Position numbers and translations under genes: made by a program
Source of the DNA: Chloroflexi bacterium CFX4
Lineage (GTDB): Bacteria; Chloroflexota; Anaerolineae; Aggregatilineales; UBA2796
Assembly: GCA_021404685.1 (NCBI GenBank)
Contig: QWHC01000002.1
Coordinates: forward strand, 248,001 to 312,000
Direction: 5' to 3'
Length of the DNA stretch: 64,000 nt
Shown: positions 8,462-16,115 of the stretch, one piece after another
Layout: each line of letters starts with the position of its first letter
Position numbering within the stretch: the first letter of the stretch is position 1
Notes under the pieces: generated by a model
The model's database searches: none
Told to the model about the DNA's origin: nothing
The model's input: only the letters and a program-made list of their open reading frames with translations

Positions 8462-8997
8462 TGCTGCCAACGCCCGCCCATGTATGGGCAGCGCACAGCC
8501 ACGCACAGGCGCAGGTGCTTGCCGTTACAGGCGAAATTGGGGCAGGCAAAACAACTTGGTGCCGCGCCTTGATCGCGCACGTGCGCGAGTTGGGCTTGCG
8601 CGTTGCGGGCGTATCCGCACCGGGCGTTTTCGCCGACGGACACAAGGTCGCCATTGATTTGCTCGACCTTGCCAGCAATGAACAGCGGCGGCTGGCGGAG
8701 CGTTTGGCTGTGATGGATGCTGCCTCGCCAACGCCGAACTGGAAATTTTATGCAGAGACGCTTGCCTGGGGCGATAGGGTGCTGAAGGCAATTGATGCCT
8801 GTGACCTGCTGGTGATTGACGAACTCGGACCACTGGAGCTGCGTCACAATCAGGGGTGGCAACAGGCTTTGCCACTGCTTAAACAGGGGCGCTACCGCCT
8901 TGCCTGTGTGGTTGTTCGGCGGTCGTTGTTAACGGCGTTTCAGGCGATCTTTGCGGAGGCACAGGTGATCGAGATTGCGCGCAAACACACGCACTGA
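8461..8997 (+). CDS. THEP1-like P-loop nucleoside-triphosphatase
   Basis: A 178-residue P-loop protein: Walker A VTGEIGAGKTTWC near residue 28, GVSAPGVFADGHKVAI, and the diagnostic Walker B stretch LLVIDELGPLEL of the THEP1/NTPase_1 family. Relatives hydrolyse NTPs in vitro; their cell role is largely unknown. Related small NTPases are found next to molybdate transport genes, as I recall, which would suit this context. The gene starts within one base of the ATPase stop, so it is the last gene of the importer operon. A nucleotide-dependent job in metal or cofactor handling is possible but unproven. Confidence 0.75.
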   Translation: MLPTPAHVWAAHSHAQAQVLAVTGEIGAGKTTWCRALIAHVRELGLRVAGVSAPGVFADGHKVAIDLLDLASNEQRRLAERLAVMDAASPTPNWKFYAETLAWGDRVLKAIDACDLLVIDELGPLELRHNQGWQQALPLLKQGRYRLACVVVRRSLLTAFQAIFAEAQVIEIARKHTH

Positions 8998-9182
8998 ACA
9001 GCGTGTGAAGTGCTTTCGGCACCGCCCCTGAAAGCGCGCCGACCTGCCTTGGCAGGCAGCGCACGCCCCTAGACCTTCACCACGCTCAAACGCCCCCGTC
9101 ATTTGCAGCAAGTTGCGCTATAATTAGGGAAAGGCATTACAGGGGCGGGGAAGCGAACCCGCCTTTGTGCTGTACTCTCTGT

Positions 9183-9890
9183 ATGGCAAAGGGTGTATGG
9201 CGCGTGAACATTTTGGTGCTTGGCTACGATGTGAAGTCGGTCAACATTTTGAGCTTCATCTTGCGGCAGGAAGGCTATGATGTGACCAGCATCATTGACC
9301 CTGCCCAGGCGGAGCGCACCTGGAACGATCAGCTGACCGACTTGCTGATCCTTGATGAAGAAGACCTTGATCCCAGCCTCTTTCGGCGCATTGAAGGCAT
9401 TCGCGGCGCGTCCTCGGTGGCGATGCTGCTCTTGGCAAATCCCGCCTCTGAGGATGACATCGTCAGCGCCTATGAGGCGGGTATTGATGCTTATCTGGCA
9501 AAACCGTATGGCTACCAAATGCTCCTGGCGCACGTGAACGCACAACTGCGCCGTGCGCGTGTGGTGCCAAGCGCGTTGGTGCCAAACCTCAGCACGCCAA
9601 CGGTCAGCCTAGACCCAGAGCGCCACACCGTCACGCTCAGCAACGGGCAAGCGCGGCAGCTTACCAACCTCGAGTTCCGCCTGATGTACTGCCTCGTTGT
9701 CAACCGTGGGCATATCCTCAGCACCGAGACGCTTATCGAGAAAGTGTGGGGCTACACCGGTGAAGGCGACCGCAACCTGCTCAAGAGCCTAATCAGCCGC
9801 CTGCGCGCTAAGGTAGAGCCATCACCACGCGAACCGAAATTGATCACAACCGTGCCCGGCGTGGGCTACACCTTTAATCCGAGTGAATAG
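9183..9890 (+). CDS. OmpR-family response regulator with atypical receiver
   Basis: The 235-residue protein pairs a receiver (residues about 8-118) with a winged-helix DNA-binding domain (QLTNLEFRLMYCLVVN, ETLIEKVWGY, LKSLISRLRAKVE, TTVPGVGYTF). The receiver keeps the expected Asp58 (LLILD) and the Lys of AKPY. The N-terminal acidic pair of the usual VDDE motif is reduced to GYD, and the Thr/Ser switch position is in LLLANP without a hydroxyl residue. It may therefore work without phosphorylation. No histidine kinase is adjacent. A -10-like TATAAT (9119-9124) lies upstream; a GC-rich hairpin (9134-9155) lies in the leader. Confidence 0.83.
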   Translation: MAKGVWRVNILVLGYDVKSVNILSFILRQEGYDVTSIIDPAQAERTWNDQLTDLLILDEEDLDPSLFRRIEGIRGASSVAMLLLANPASEDDIVSAYEAGIDAYLAKPYGYQMLLAHVNAQLRRARVVPSALVPNLSTPTVSLDPERHTVTLSNGQARQLTNLEFRLMYCLVVNRGHILSTETLIEKVWGYTGEGDRNLLKSLISRLRAKVEPSPREPKLITTVPGVGYTFNPSE

Positions 9891-9923
9891 GTGCGCCAAT
9901 AGGCAACCTTCCGCGCCGCACGG

Positions 9924-9932
9924 TGTTATAAT
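9924..9932 (+). promoter_or_regulatory. Extended -10 promoter element of sqdB
   Basis: TGT-TATAAT is a full extended -10 element 45 bases before the sqdB start. No good -35 is visible, as is common for extended -10 promoters. Confidence 0.55.
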
Positions 9933-9976
9933 GCTCTTAGAACCAATCCGAAACGTAACACGGAGTAAATCTCACA

Positions 9977-11182
9977 ATGCGTATTCTCATCCTCGGCGGT
10001 GATGGCTATCTCGGTTGGGCAACCGCAATGCATTTCTCGCAGCGCGGGCATGAAGTTGCCCTTGTGGATAACTTTTTGCGCCGCCGCCTGCACCTAGAGC
10101 GCGGCACCGATAGCCTGACGCCGATCACCTCTCTGCATGAACGCGTGCAGGCATGGCGTGTGCTAACCGGTAAGCATATGGCGCTCTACATTGGCGACCT
10201 GACCGATTGGGAATTCACAGCGCACACCTTCCGCGAATTCCGCCCAGAGGCAGTTGTCCATTATGGGCAAATTCCCAGCGCGCCCTATTCCATGATCAGC
10301 GTGCATACTGCCACCTTCACGCACACCAACAACGTGATCGGCAACCTGCATGTGCTGTATGCCATGCGCGAATACACGCCCGACGCGCACCTGATCAAAC
10401 TCGGCACGATGGGCGAGTATGGGCAACCCAACATTGATATTGAAGAAGGCTACATCGAGATCGAACACAAGGGGCGCAAAGATCGGTTGCCGTTTCCCAA
10501 ACTGCCCGGCTCAATGTATCACCTGACCAAAGTCCATGATAGCCACAACATCCATTTCGCCTGCCGCATTTGGAATTTACGGGCGACTGATCTCAATCAA
10601 GGTGTGGTCTATGGCATTGATACCGATGAATCGGTGCTTGATCCGCGCCTGATCAACCGTTTCGACTATGACGAGTCGTTCGGCACGGCGCTCAACCGCT
10701 TCTGCGTGCAGGCAGTCATTGGAATGCCCCTGACCGTCTACGGATCAGGCGGACAAACACGCGGCTACCTGAACATCCGCGATACGCTTGCCTGTGTGGA
10801 ACTGACTGCGCTTAACCCAGCGGCGCCCGGCGAGTTCCGCGTCTTTAACCAATTCACTGAACAGTTCAGCGTGCTAGAGTTGGCATATGCCGTGCAGCGC
10901 GCCGCCCGCGAACTGGGCATGACCGTTGAGGTTGGGCATTACGAAAATCCGCGGGTGGAAAAGGAAGAACACTACTACAATGCGGTGCATACGCACTTGC
11001 TCGATCTCGGTTTGCAGCCGCACTACCTGAACGAAGAACTGGTGGAGAGCGTCATCAAGCGCATCACGCAATATAAAGACCGCGTGATCATGGATGCCAT
11101 TGTGCCGCGTATTCGCTGGTCACAGGGCGATCAGGGGCAAAAGGTGCAGTTGGTGGCAACGGAGCCAACCGCCAAAGCCTAA
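9977..11182 (+). CDS. sqdB: UDP-sulfoquinovose synthase
   Basis: A 401-residue extended short-chain dehydrogenase that converts UDP-glucose and sulfite to UDP-sulfoquinovose, the headgroup donor for the sulfolipid SQDG. Evidence: NAD motif LGGDGYLGWATA, IGDLTDWEF, VVHYGQIPSAPYSM, the catalytic Thr in KLGTMGEYG, the Tyr-Lys pair in SMYHLTKVHDSHN, and FGTALNRFCVQAVIG with QTRGYLNIRDT, all characteristic of SQD1/SqdB rather than other epimerases. The sulfoquinovosyltransferase partner is not in this window. SQDG is known in Chloroflexus, which supports the lineage guess. The gene stands alone with its own extended -10. Confidence 0.95.
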   Translation: MRILILGGDGYLGWATAMHFSQRGHEVALVDNFLRRRLHLERGTDSLTPITSLHERVQAWRVLTGKHMALYIGDLTDWEFTAHTFREFRPEAVVHYGQIPSAPYSMISVHTATFTHTNNVIGNLHVLYAMREYTPDAHLIKLGTMGEYGQPNIDIEEGYIEIEHKGRKDRLPFPKLPGSMYHLTKVHDSHNIHFACRIWNLRATDLNQGVVYGIDTDESVLDPRLINRFDYDESFGTALNRFCVQAVIGMPLTVYGSGGQTRGYLNIRDTLACVELTALNPAAPGEFRVFNQFTEQFSVLELAYAVQRAARELGMTVEVGHYENPRVEKEEHYYNAVHTHLLDLGLQPHYLNEELVESVIKRITQYKDRVIMDAIVPRIRWSQGDQGQKVQLVATEPTAKA

Positions 11183-11271
11183 CGTTCAGCAACCGAACAC
11201 TATACAATGCAGGGCGGGCTACCGTCCGCCCATATACCCAATACAACAAGGACAGTTGAGGAGCGCTAACC

Positions 11272-11757
11272 GTGCCGTCTTATGATTTCCGCTGCCTAGA
11301 GTGCAAGCACCGCATGGTGCTAACCTTCTCCTACGCCGAGTATGCGACCGCTGAAAAGCGCTGCCTGCGCTGCAACAGCCTGAACATCACCCGTGTGATG
11401 ACCAAAGTTGCCGTTGCTAAGGGTAATGCGCGCTTTGCCAACCTTGAGGATGATTCCGCCCTCGACGACTTGGCAGAGGCTGATCCGACCACGCTAGGGC
11501 ATTTCATGCGCCGCATGGCAGATGAAAGCGGCGAAGATTTGGGCGAGGAATTCAACACAATTGTTGAGCGCCTTGAGCGCGGCGAAGACCCAGAGTCTAT
11601 CGAGGCTTCCATGATGGAGGCTGGCGAAGACTTTGCGGCTGACGATGAAGGCGATTCTGAAGCGGAGGCTGCCCCGGAAGCAGTGGGCGCTTTTGAGGAT
11701 GCCGCTGCCAGCCTTGAGGCAGACTCCAGCCTTGCCGCCGCCAGCAACGACGAATAG
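11272..11757 (+). CDS. FmdB-family zinc-ribbon protein with long acidic tail
   Basis: A 161-residue protein from a GTG start. The N-terminus MPSYDFRCLECKHRM with CLRCNS is an FmdB/CxxC_CxxC zinc ribbon of about 45 residues. The rest is strongly acidic and Ala/Glu/Asp-rich, with EDPESIEASMMEAGEDFA, and probably largely helical or disordered. Other FmdB proteins are short regulators of unclear function. It ends 4 bases before the large membrane protein gene, so the two are likely co-transcribed. A weak TATACAAT lies in the upstream spacer, beside a GC hairpin. Confidence 0.82.
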   Translation: MPSYDFRCLECKHRMVLTFSYAEYATAEKRCLRCNSLNITRVMTKVAVAKGNARFANLEDDSALDDLAEADPTTLGHFMRRMADESGEDLGEEFNTIVERLERGEDPESIEASMMEAGEDFAADDEGDSEAEAAPEAVGAFEDAAASLEADSSLAAASNDE

Positions 11758-11761
11758 GCGA

Positions 11762-14311
11762 ATGGCTGCGGCGCGCACAGTCGCTTGGCGCTACGGGCTG
11801 CCGCTGCTCATTTATGTGGCGGCGGTCTGTTGCATCACCTATCCACTCATCACCGATCTAGGTGGCTGGCTGGCGGGTGCCAGCTATGGCGATGCCTTTG
11901 AGTATGCCCGTTCCGGGTGGTGGGCTGCCTATGCGCTCCAAAATGGCGCCAATCCGTTCTACCAGAGCCTGTTTGCCTACCCTGAGGGCTTCTTCAGCGC
12001 CGCGCAGTGGTCGCAGCCGCTCACCTACTTACCAACTACCTTCCTAAACTTCCTCTTCACGCCCGCCGCCGCTTATAACCTGTGGCTGCTGTGCGTGTTG
12101 GTGCTGAATGGCATGGCAATGCATAGCTTATGCCGCTGGCTACTGCGCGATCACCTGCCTTTGGTGCGGCAAGCCGCCGCGCTGATCGGCGGGCTGATCT
12201 TCACCGCCTATCCGACCCTTCAGGGCAACATCAGCATCGGCATGATTAATCCGCCGAGTTTATATCCATTGCCGATCCTGATCCTGTGCGTTCTGCGCCT
12301 GCTGGAAGGCGAACGGGCGCGGCATCTGATCCTGAGCGGTGGTGTGGCGCTCTGGCTGCTGATGTTGGCAAACTTCACAGCAGTGCTTTACAGCCTGCTG
12401 CCCCTCGCGCTGATCGGCGGCGCCTATTTCCTGCTGCGCGAACGCTATGCCCTAAGGCGCTATACGCTCTTGGCGTTGGTCGGCATTGTGCTGATCGGCG
12501 GCGCCCTATGCCTGCCGTTTTACGTCCCGCTTGCCGTCGAAATCCTGACCGAGCAGAATCCGACGGTGCTGTTCGACGGCGGCAGCCTGCATTTCAGCAC
12601 GGACTTGCTGGCACTGATCGCGCCCTCGCCCTTTACCACATGGTCGTTTGCGCCTGCCTTCAGCCGCGCCGCCATCGGCACAAACTCGATGGAAGGCACA
12701 GCCTATCTCGGCGTGATCACGCTTGCCCTCAGCGCAGTGGCGCTCTTCAGCCGCCAACGGCGGGCAGCTTTATGGCTGCTGATCGCGCTTGGCTGCATCA
12801 TCCTCTCGCTTGGTGCGCTGCTCAAGGTCAATGGCGCGCTTGCCACTGTGACTATCAGCGGTGTGCAGAGCTACATCCCCTTGCCCTACGCGCTCTTGCA
12901 GGATTTGCCGTTCGTCCGCACGGCGCGCACGCCCGGACGCTTCAACGCCACGACAGGGCTTGCGCTCAGTGTGCTTGCCGCTTACGGCGCGGCATGGCTG
13001 TTCAGCCGTCTGCCGCGTCGGCAAGTTGGCGTGCCGCTGGCAGTTGGCGTGCTGAGCGCACTCATCCTGTTTGATTATCAACTCTTTTTCCCATTCATGC
13101 GGCATCAGGCAGCCCTGCCAAGCTACCTGAGCGCCCTTGCGGCACGCGAAGATGTGCGCGCTGTGTTGGATGTGCCATATGATGACTACGTGGCGCAAAA
13201 GATTGCGCTGTGGCATCAGGTGACGCACCACAAACCGCTGATTGGCGGGCATGTGTGGCGGCGTCCGCCTATCCCGCTGGAGAAATTTGGCTTGCTCTCG
13301 GACGCGGCGCTTGGCAAGGCGTTCGATCTGGTGAGTGGCGATCCGCTCAGCGCGGCGGCGGTTCATGCTTTGCTGCGCGCACACGGCGCAGATGTGATCA
13401 TCTACCACCTGCTGCCGATTAACGATCCCGAAGCGGTGCAGATCGGCGAGCGCCTGTTTGGCGCACCGCGCCACGTGGACGAACACCTTGCCATTTTCGA
13501 GGTGCCGCAGGCTGATCCGCGTGCGCTAGAAAGCGTTATCCCTGCCACTTATGGCAAAGGCTGGTGGCGTGCGGCGCGCACATGGCTTACGGAGAGCGCC
13601 GATCTCTATTTTTATGCGCCAACTGAGCAGGCTGTGCGCTTCTCGATCATGCTTGAGGCATTGCCGCGCATGGGTCTGTTGCGCGCTGCGCTGAATGGCA
13701 ATCTGCGCGCAAGCGGCGATCCACAACGGCTGCCCCTCTGGCACTTAGGCGAAAGCGGCTTCCACAAGCTGAGCCTTTCGGCAGAATGCGTCCGCGTGCC
13801 GCCGTGCCTGCTGCCTGATGAGCCATGCGCCGCCGAAACACCGCACACACCGCTTTGCATCAGCGCAGCGCTCACCCGTTTGCGCGCCGAATACGAGACG
13901 CTGTGGCAGGCTGCCGATGTTCAACTTGGCAGCGGGATGCGTTTGCGCGGCTTCAGGCTGCCAAGCGCATTGGCGAGTGGCACGCCCTTTGAAATTATCA
14001 CGGCGTGGCAGGCGTCCGAACGGCTGGATGGCGATTACCACTTGTTCGTTCACATCCTAGATCAGGCAGGCAAGTTGGTTGCCCAAGATGATTTTGTGCC
14101 AAGCCGTGGTGCTTTCCCAACCACTGACTGGGCAATTGGGCAGCAATGGGCAGAAGCCGCCCACCTAAACGGGTTGCCTGAAGGCGTCTATCGCGCCTTT
14201 GTGGGTTGGTATCGCTACGTGGACGGCGTGCGCCTTTCTGTGCAGGGCGAGGGGCTGGGCGCGCAAGATGGTTTGGTCTACTTGGGCGAGATCACGGTTC
14301 GGGCGCCTTAG
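11762..14311 (+). CDS. Large polytopic membrane protein, GT-C glycosyltransferase-like
   Basis: This 849-residue protein has about ten or more membrane helices in the first 460 residues and a soluble C-terminal half. After the first helix comes GGWLAGASYGDAFEYARSGW, an acidic outer loop placed as in GT-C (PMT/YfhO-like) enzymes, and NPFYQSLFAYPEG. The C-terminal part (from about residue 640) is rich in beta-strand and holds several Cys, ending in DGLVYLGEITVRAP. GT-C enzymes use lipid-linked sugars to glycosylate proteins or wall polymers outside the membrane; that role is a family-level inference without a firm catalytic assignment. Its 3' end overlaps the converging phosphatase gene by 20 bases. 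Confidence 0.68.
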   Translation: MAAARTVAWRYGLPLLIYVAAVCCITYPLITDLGGWLAGASYGDAFEYARSGWWAAYALQNGANPFYQSLFAYPEGFFSAAQWSQPLTYLPTTFLNFLFTPAAAYNLWLLCVLVLNGMAMHSLCRWLLRDHLPLVRQAAALIGGLIFTAYPTLQGNISIGMINPPSLYPLPILILCVLRLLEGERARHLILSGGVALWLLMLANFTAVLYSLLPLALIGGAYFLLRERYALRRYTLLALVGIVLIGGALCLPFYVPLAVEILTEQNPTVLFDGGSLHFSTDLLALIAPSPFTTWSFAPAFSRAAIGTNSMEGTAYLGVITLALSAVALFSRQRRAALWLLIALGCIILSLGALLKVNGALATVTISGVQSYIPLPYALLQDLPFVRTARTPGRFNATTGLALSVLAAYGAAWLFSRLPRRQVGVPLAVGVLSALILFDYQLFFPFMRHQAALPSYLSALAAREDVRAVLDVPYDDYVAQKIALWHQVTHHKPLIGGHVWRRPPIPLEKFGLLSDAALGKAFDLVSGDPLSAAAVHALLRAHGADVIIYHLLPINDPEAVQIGERLFGAPRHVDEHLAIFEVPQADPRALESVIPATYGKGWWRAARTWLTESADLYFYAPTEQAVRFSIMLEALPRMGLLRAALNGNLRASGDPQRLPLWHLGESGFHKLSLSAECVRVPPCLLPDEPCAAETPHTPLCISAALTRLRAEYETLWQAADVQLGSGMRLRGFRLPSALASGTPFEIITAWQASERLDGDYHLFVHILDQAGKLVAQDDFVPSRGAFPTTDWAIGQQWAEAAHLNGLPEGVYRAFVGWYRYVDGVRLSVQGEGLGAQDGLVYLGEITVRAP

Positions 14312-14879
14312 GCAGCGCAGGGTTCTGCTGCGACTCGGCGAAGGTATGGATGGCTGCCTGTTGGCGCGCCGAGAGGTGAATAAATGGGCGACGCACGCTC
14401 ACAAAGCGGATTGCCTCATCGGCAGGCAAGCCACGCGCCACCAAATAGCAAATCGCTAGAGTGGGCGCACGCCCAAGCCCACCGGCGCAATGCACATACA
14501 CGCCGCGCCCAGCGCTGATCTGCTCATGGATGAACTCCACACCGCGCTGTAACTGCTCTTGCGTAGGCGGCGTGCCGTCCACAGTTGGCAGCCACAGGTA
14601 GTGCGGCGTGTGAATGCCGCTCTGCCTGTCGTCCCACTCCACACGCAGATTGACCAAGGCGCCGATCTGCCATTTTTGCAGGCGCTGCCAGCCCGCCGCG
14701 TTGATCTGCCCGCCAAGCCATAGCTGATCGGTAAGGCGCATCAAACGGCGGAAAGGCGGCAGCCTGCCGTGATCGCCCAAGCGCGAGAGCGCATACCACA
14801 CGCCGATCATCGGCTTGGAAAGCGCCCACTCAGGCAAGGCGGCGCCTGCTTCTAACAAGAGGTGCGTCAGATCGGGCAT
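14292..14879 (-). CDS. Dual-specificity/tyrosine phosphatase-like protein
   Basis: A 195-residue protein with the cysteine phosphatase signature VHCAGGLGRAPTLA (HC-x5-R) near residue 129, preceded by a general-acid region WLPTVDGTPPT. The N-terminal part LTDQLWLGGQINAAGWQRLQ is the usual start of atypical dual-specificity phosphatases. Substrates can be phosphoproteins, phosphoinositides or phosphosugars. It is the last gene of the minus-strand cell-wall-like group, 2 bases beyond the Ddl stop, and may tune that pathway, although the position could be fortuitous. Confidence 0.85.
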   Translation of the reverse strand: MPDLTHLLLEAGAALPEWALSKPMIGVWYALSRLGDHGRLPPFRRLMRLTDQLWLGGQINAAGWQRLQKWQIGALVNLRVEWDDRQSGIHTPHYLWLPTVDGTPPTQEQLQRGVEFIHEQISAGRGVYVHCAGGLGRAPTLAICYLVARGLPADEAIRFVSVRRPFIHLSARQQAAIHTFAESQQNPALPKAPEP

Positions 14880-14881
14880 GG

Positions 14882-16090
14882 CTAGAATTTCTTGCTACCT
14901 TTGCTGCCCTTCATGCCTTTCAGTCCACCGGCTGCGGCATAGGCAACCAAGCCGCTCTTATAGTCGTAGAGCGTGCGCGCCTTCTCTTTGTATGCTTCTA
15001 GGGCAAGGCGGATCAGCTCATCCACCACCTGAGCAGGCGTCATGCCTTCTGCTTGCCACAGATAGAAGGCAAGTGAGCCGGGCAACGTGTTGATCTCATT
15101 CACAAAAGGCTGTCCATCCTTCAACAGGAAATCTATGCGCGCTGTGCCGCGCCCATCAATGGCTTGGAAGGCACGCACTGCCAATTCGCGAATTTGTTCG
15201 GTGAGCGCTTGCGGCAGTGGCGCCGGAATCTTGCGTTCTGCGCCTTTCATACCCTTTGCCGCGCCGCCGCGCATGTACTTTTCTTCGTAGGTGAGGAATT
15301 CCTCAAAGCTGATCGGCTGCTCCAACAGCGAGGCGCGTACTTGCGCGTTGCCCAGCAGCGCACAGTTGATCTCCAAGGCGCCTTCCAGCGCTTTTTCCAC
15401 CACCACGGCGCGATCTAGCCCAAAGGCAACATCCAGCGCAGCAGCGGCAGCTTTGGCATCGGCGGGACGGCTAATGCCGATGGATGAGCCAAGCGTGTTC
15501 GGCTTCACAAAAAGCGGATAGCCCAGCCCTTCAAGGCGTTCCAGCACGGCGGCGCGCCCTGTTTGCCATTCGGCACGGCGCACCGTGATGCCTTCTACGG
15601 TTGGGATGCCGTGCGCGCTCAGCACAGCTTTGGTCAGTGCTTTGTCGTTGGCAAGCGCCGATGCCAGCACACCGCAGCCAACATAGGGAATATCCGCCAG
15701 CTCAAACAAGCCTTGCAACGTACCGTCTTCGCCATGAGAGCCATGCACCGTCGGGAAGACCACATCAAGGCGTTTGAGTGCGTTACGCGCCAAATAGCCC
15801 GCTATTGGCGGCGTGATCATGCCATGCTGGGAAGGCATAGGCGAGATGAGCGTCTCGCGCACGCCGATCAATTCCTCGATCTTCTCAATCTGGAAAGTCT
15901 TTATATCCGTGAGGGCAGGGCTGGTGAGCCAAGTGCCTGCCCGCGTGATGTAGAGCGGGATGACTTCGTATTTGGCAGGGTCAAGGGCGCGCATCACTTG
16001 CTGCGCCGTCACGATGGAAACGTCGTGTTCCACCGAGCGGCTGCCAAAGATGACGCCAACGGTCAGTTTACGGTTTAACATGCCTGTCAT
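14882..16090 (-). CDS. ddl: D-alanine--D-alanine ligase
   Basis: A 402-residue ATP-grasp enzyme that joins two D-alanines for peptidoglycan. It has the N-terminal GSRSVEHDVSIVTA (Glu that binds the first D-Ala), VFPTVHGSHGEDGTLQG, KPNTLGSSIGIS, a TYEEKYMRGG lid and the metal site ARIDFLLKDGQPFVNEINT. It is slightly longer than usual because of a Gly/Lys-rich insert near residue 275 and a basic tail (KGMKGSKGSKKF). AAGGAA lies 9 bases before the ATG. It follows the MurF-like gene in a five-gene run, which fits a joint role in making and attaching the dipeptide. Confidence 0.93.
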   Translation of the reverse strand: MTGMLNRKLTVGVIFGSRSVEHDVSIVTAQQVMRALDPAKYEVIPLYITRAGTWLTSPALTDIKTFQIEKIEELIGVRETLISPMPSQHGMITPPIAGYLARNALKRLDVVFPTVHGSHGEDGTLQGLFELADIPYVGCGVLASALANDKALTKAVLSAHGIPTVEGITVRRAEWQTGRAAVLERLEGLGYPLFVKPNTLGSSIGISRPADAKAAAAALDVAFGLDRAVVVEKALEGALEINCALLGNAQVRASLLEQPISFEEFLTYEEKYMRGGAAKGMKGAERKIPAPLPQALTEQIRELAVRAFQAIDGRGTARIDFLLKDGQPFVNEINTLPGSLAFYLWQAEGMTPAQVVDELIRLALEAYKEKARTLYDYKSGLVAYAAAGGLKGMKGSKGSKKF

Positions 16091-16115
16091 GGAATGACTT
16101 CCTTTTAATGATTGA

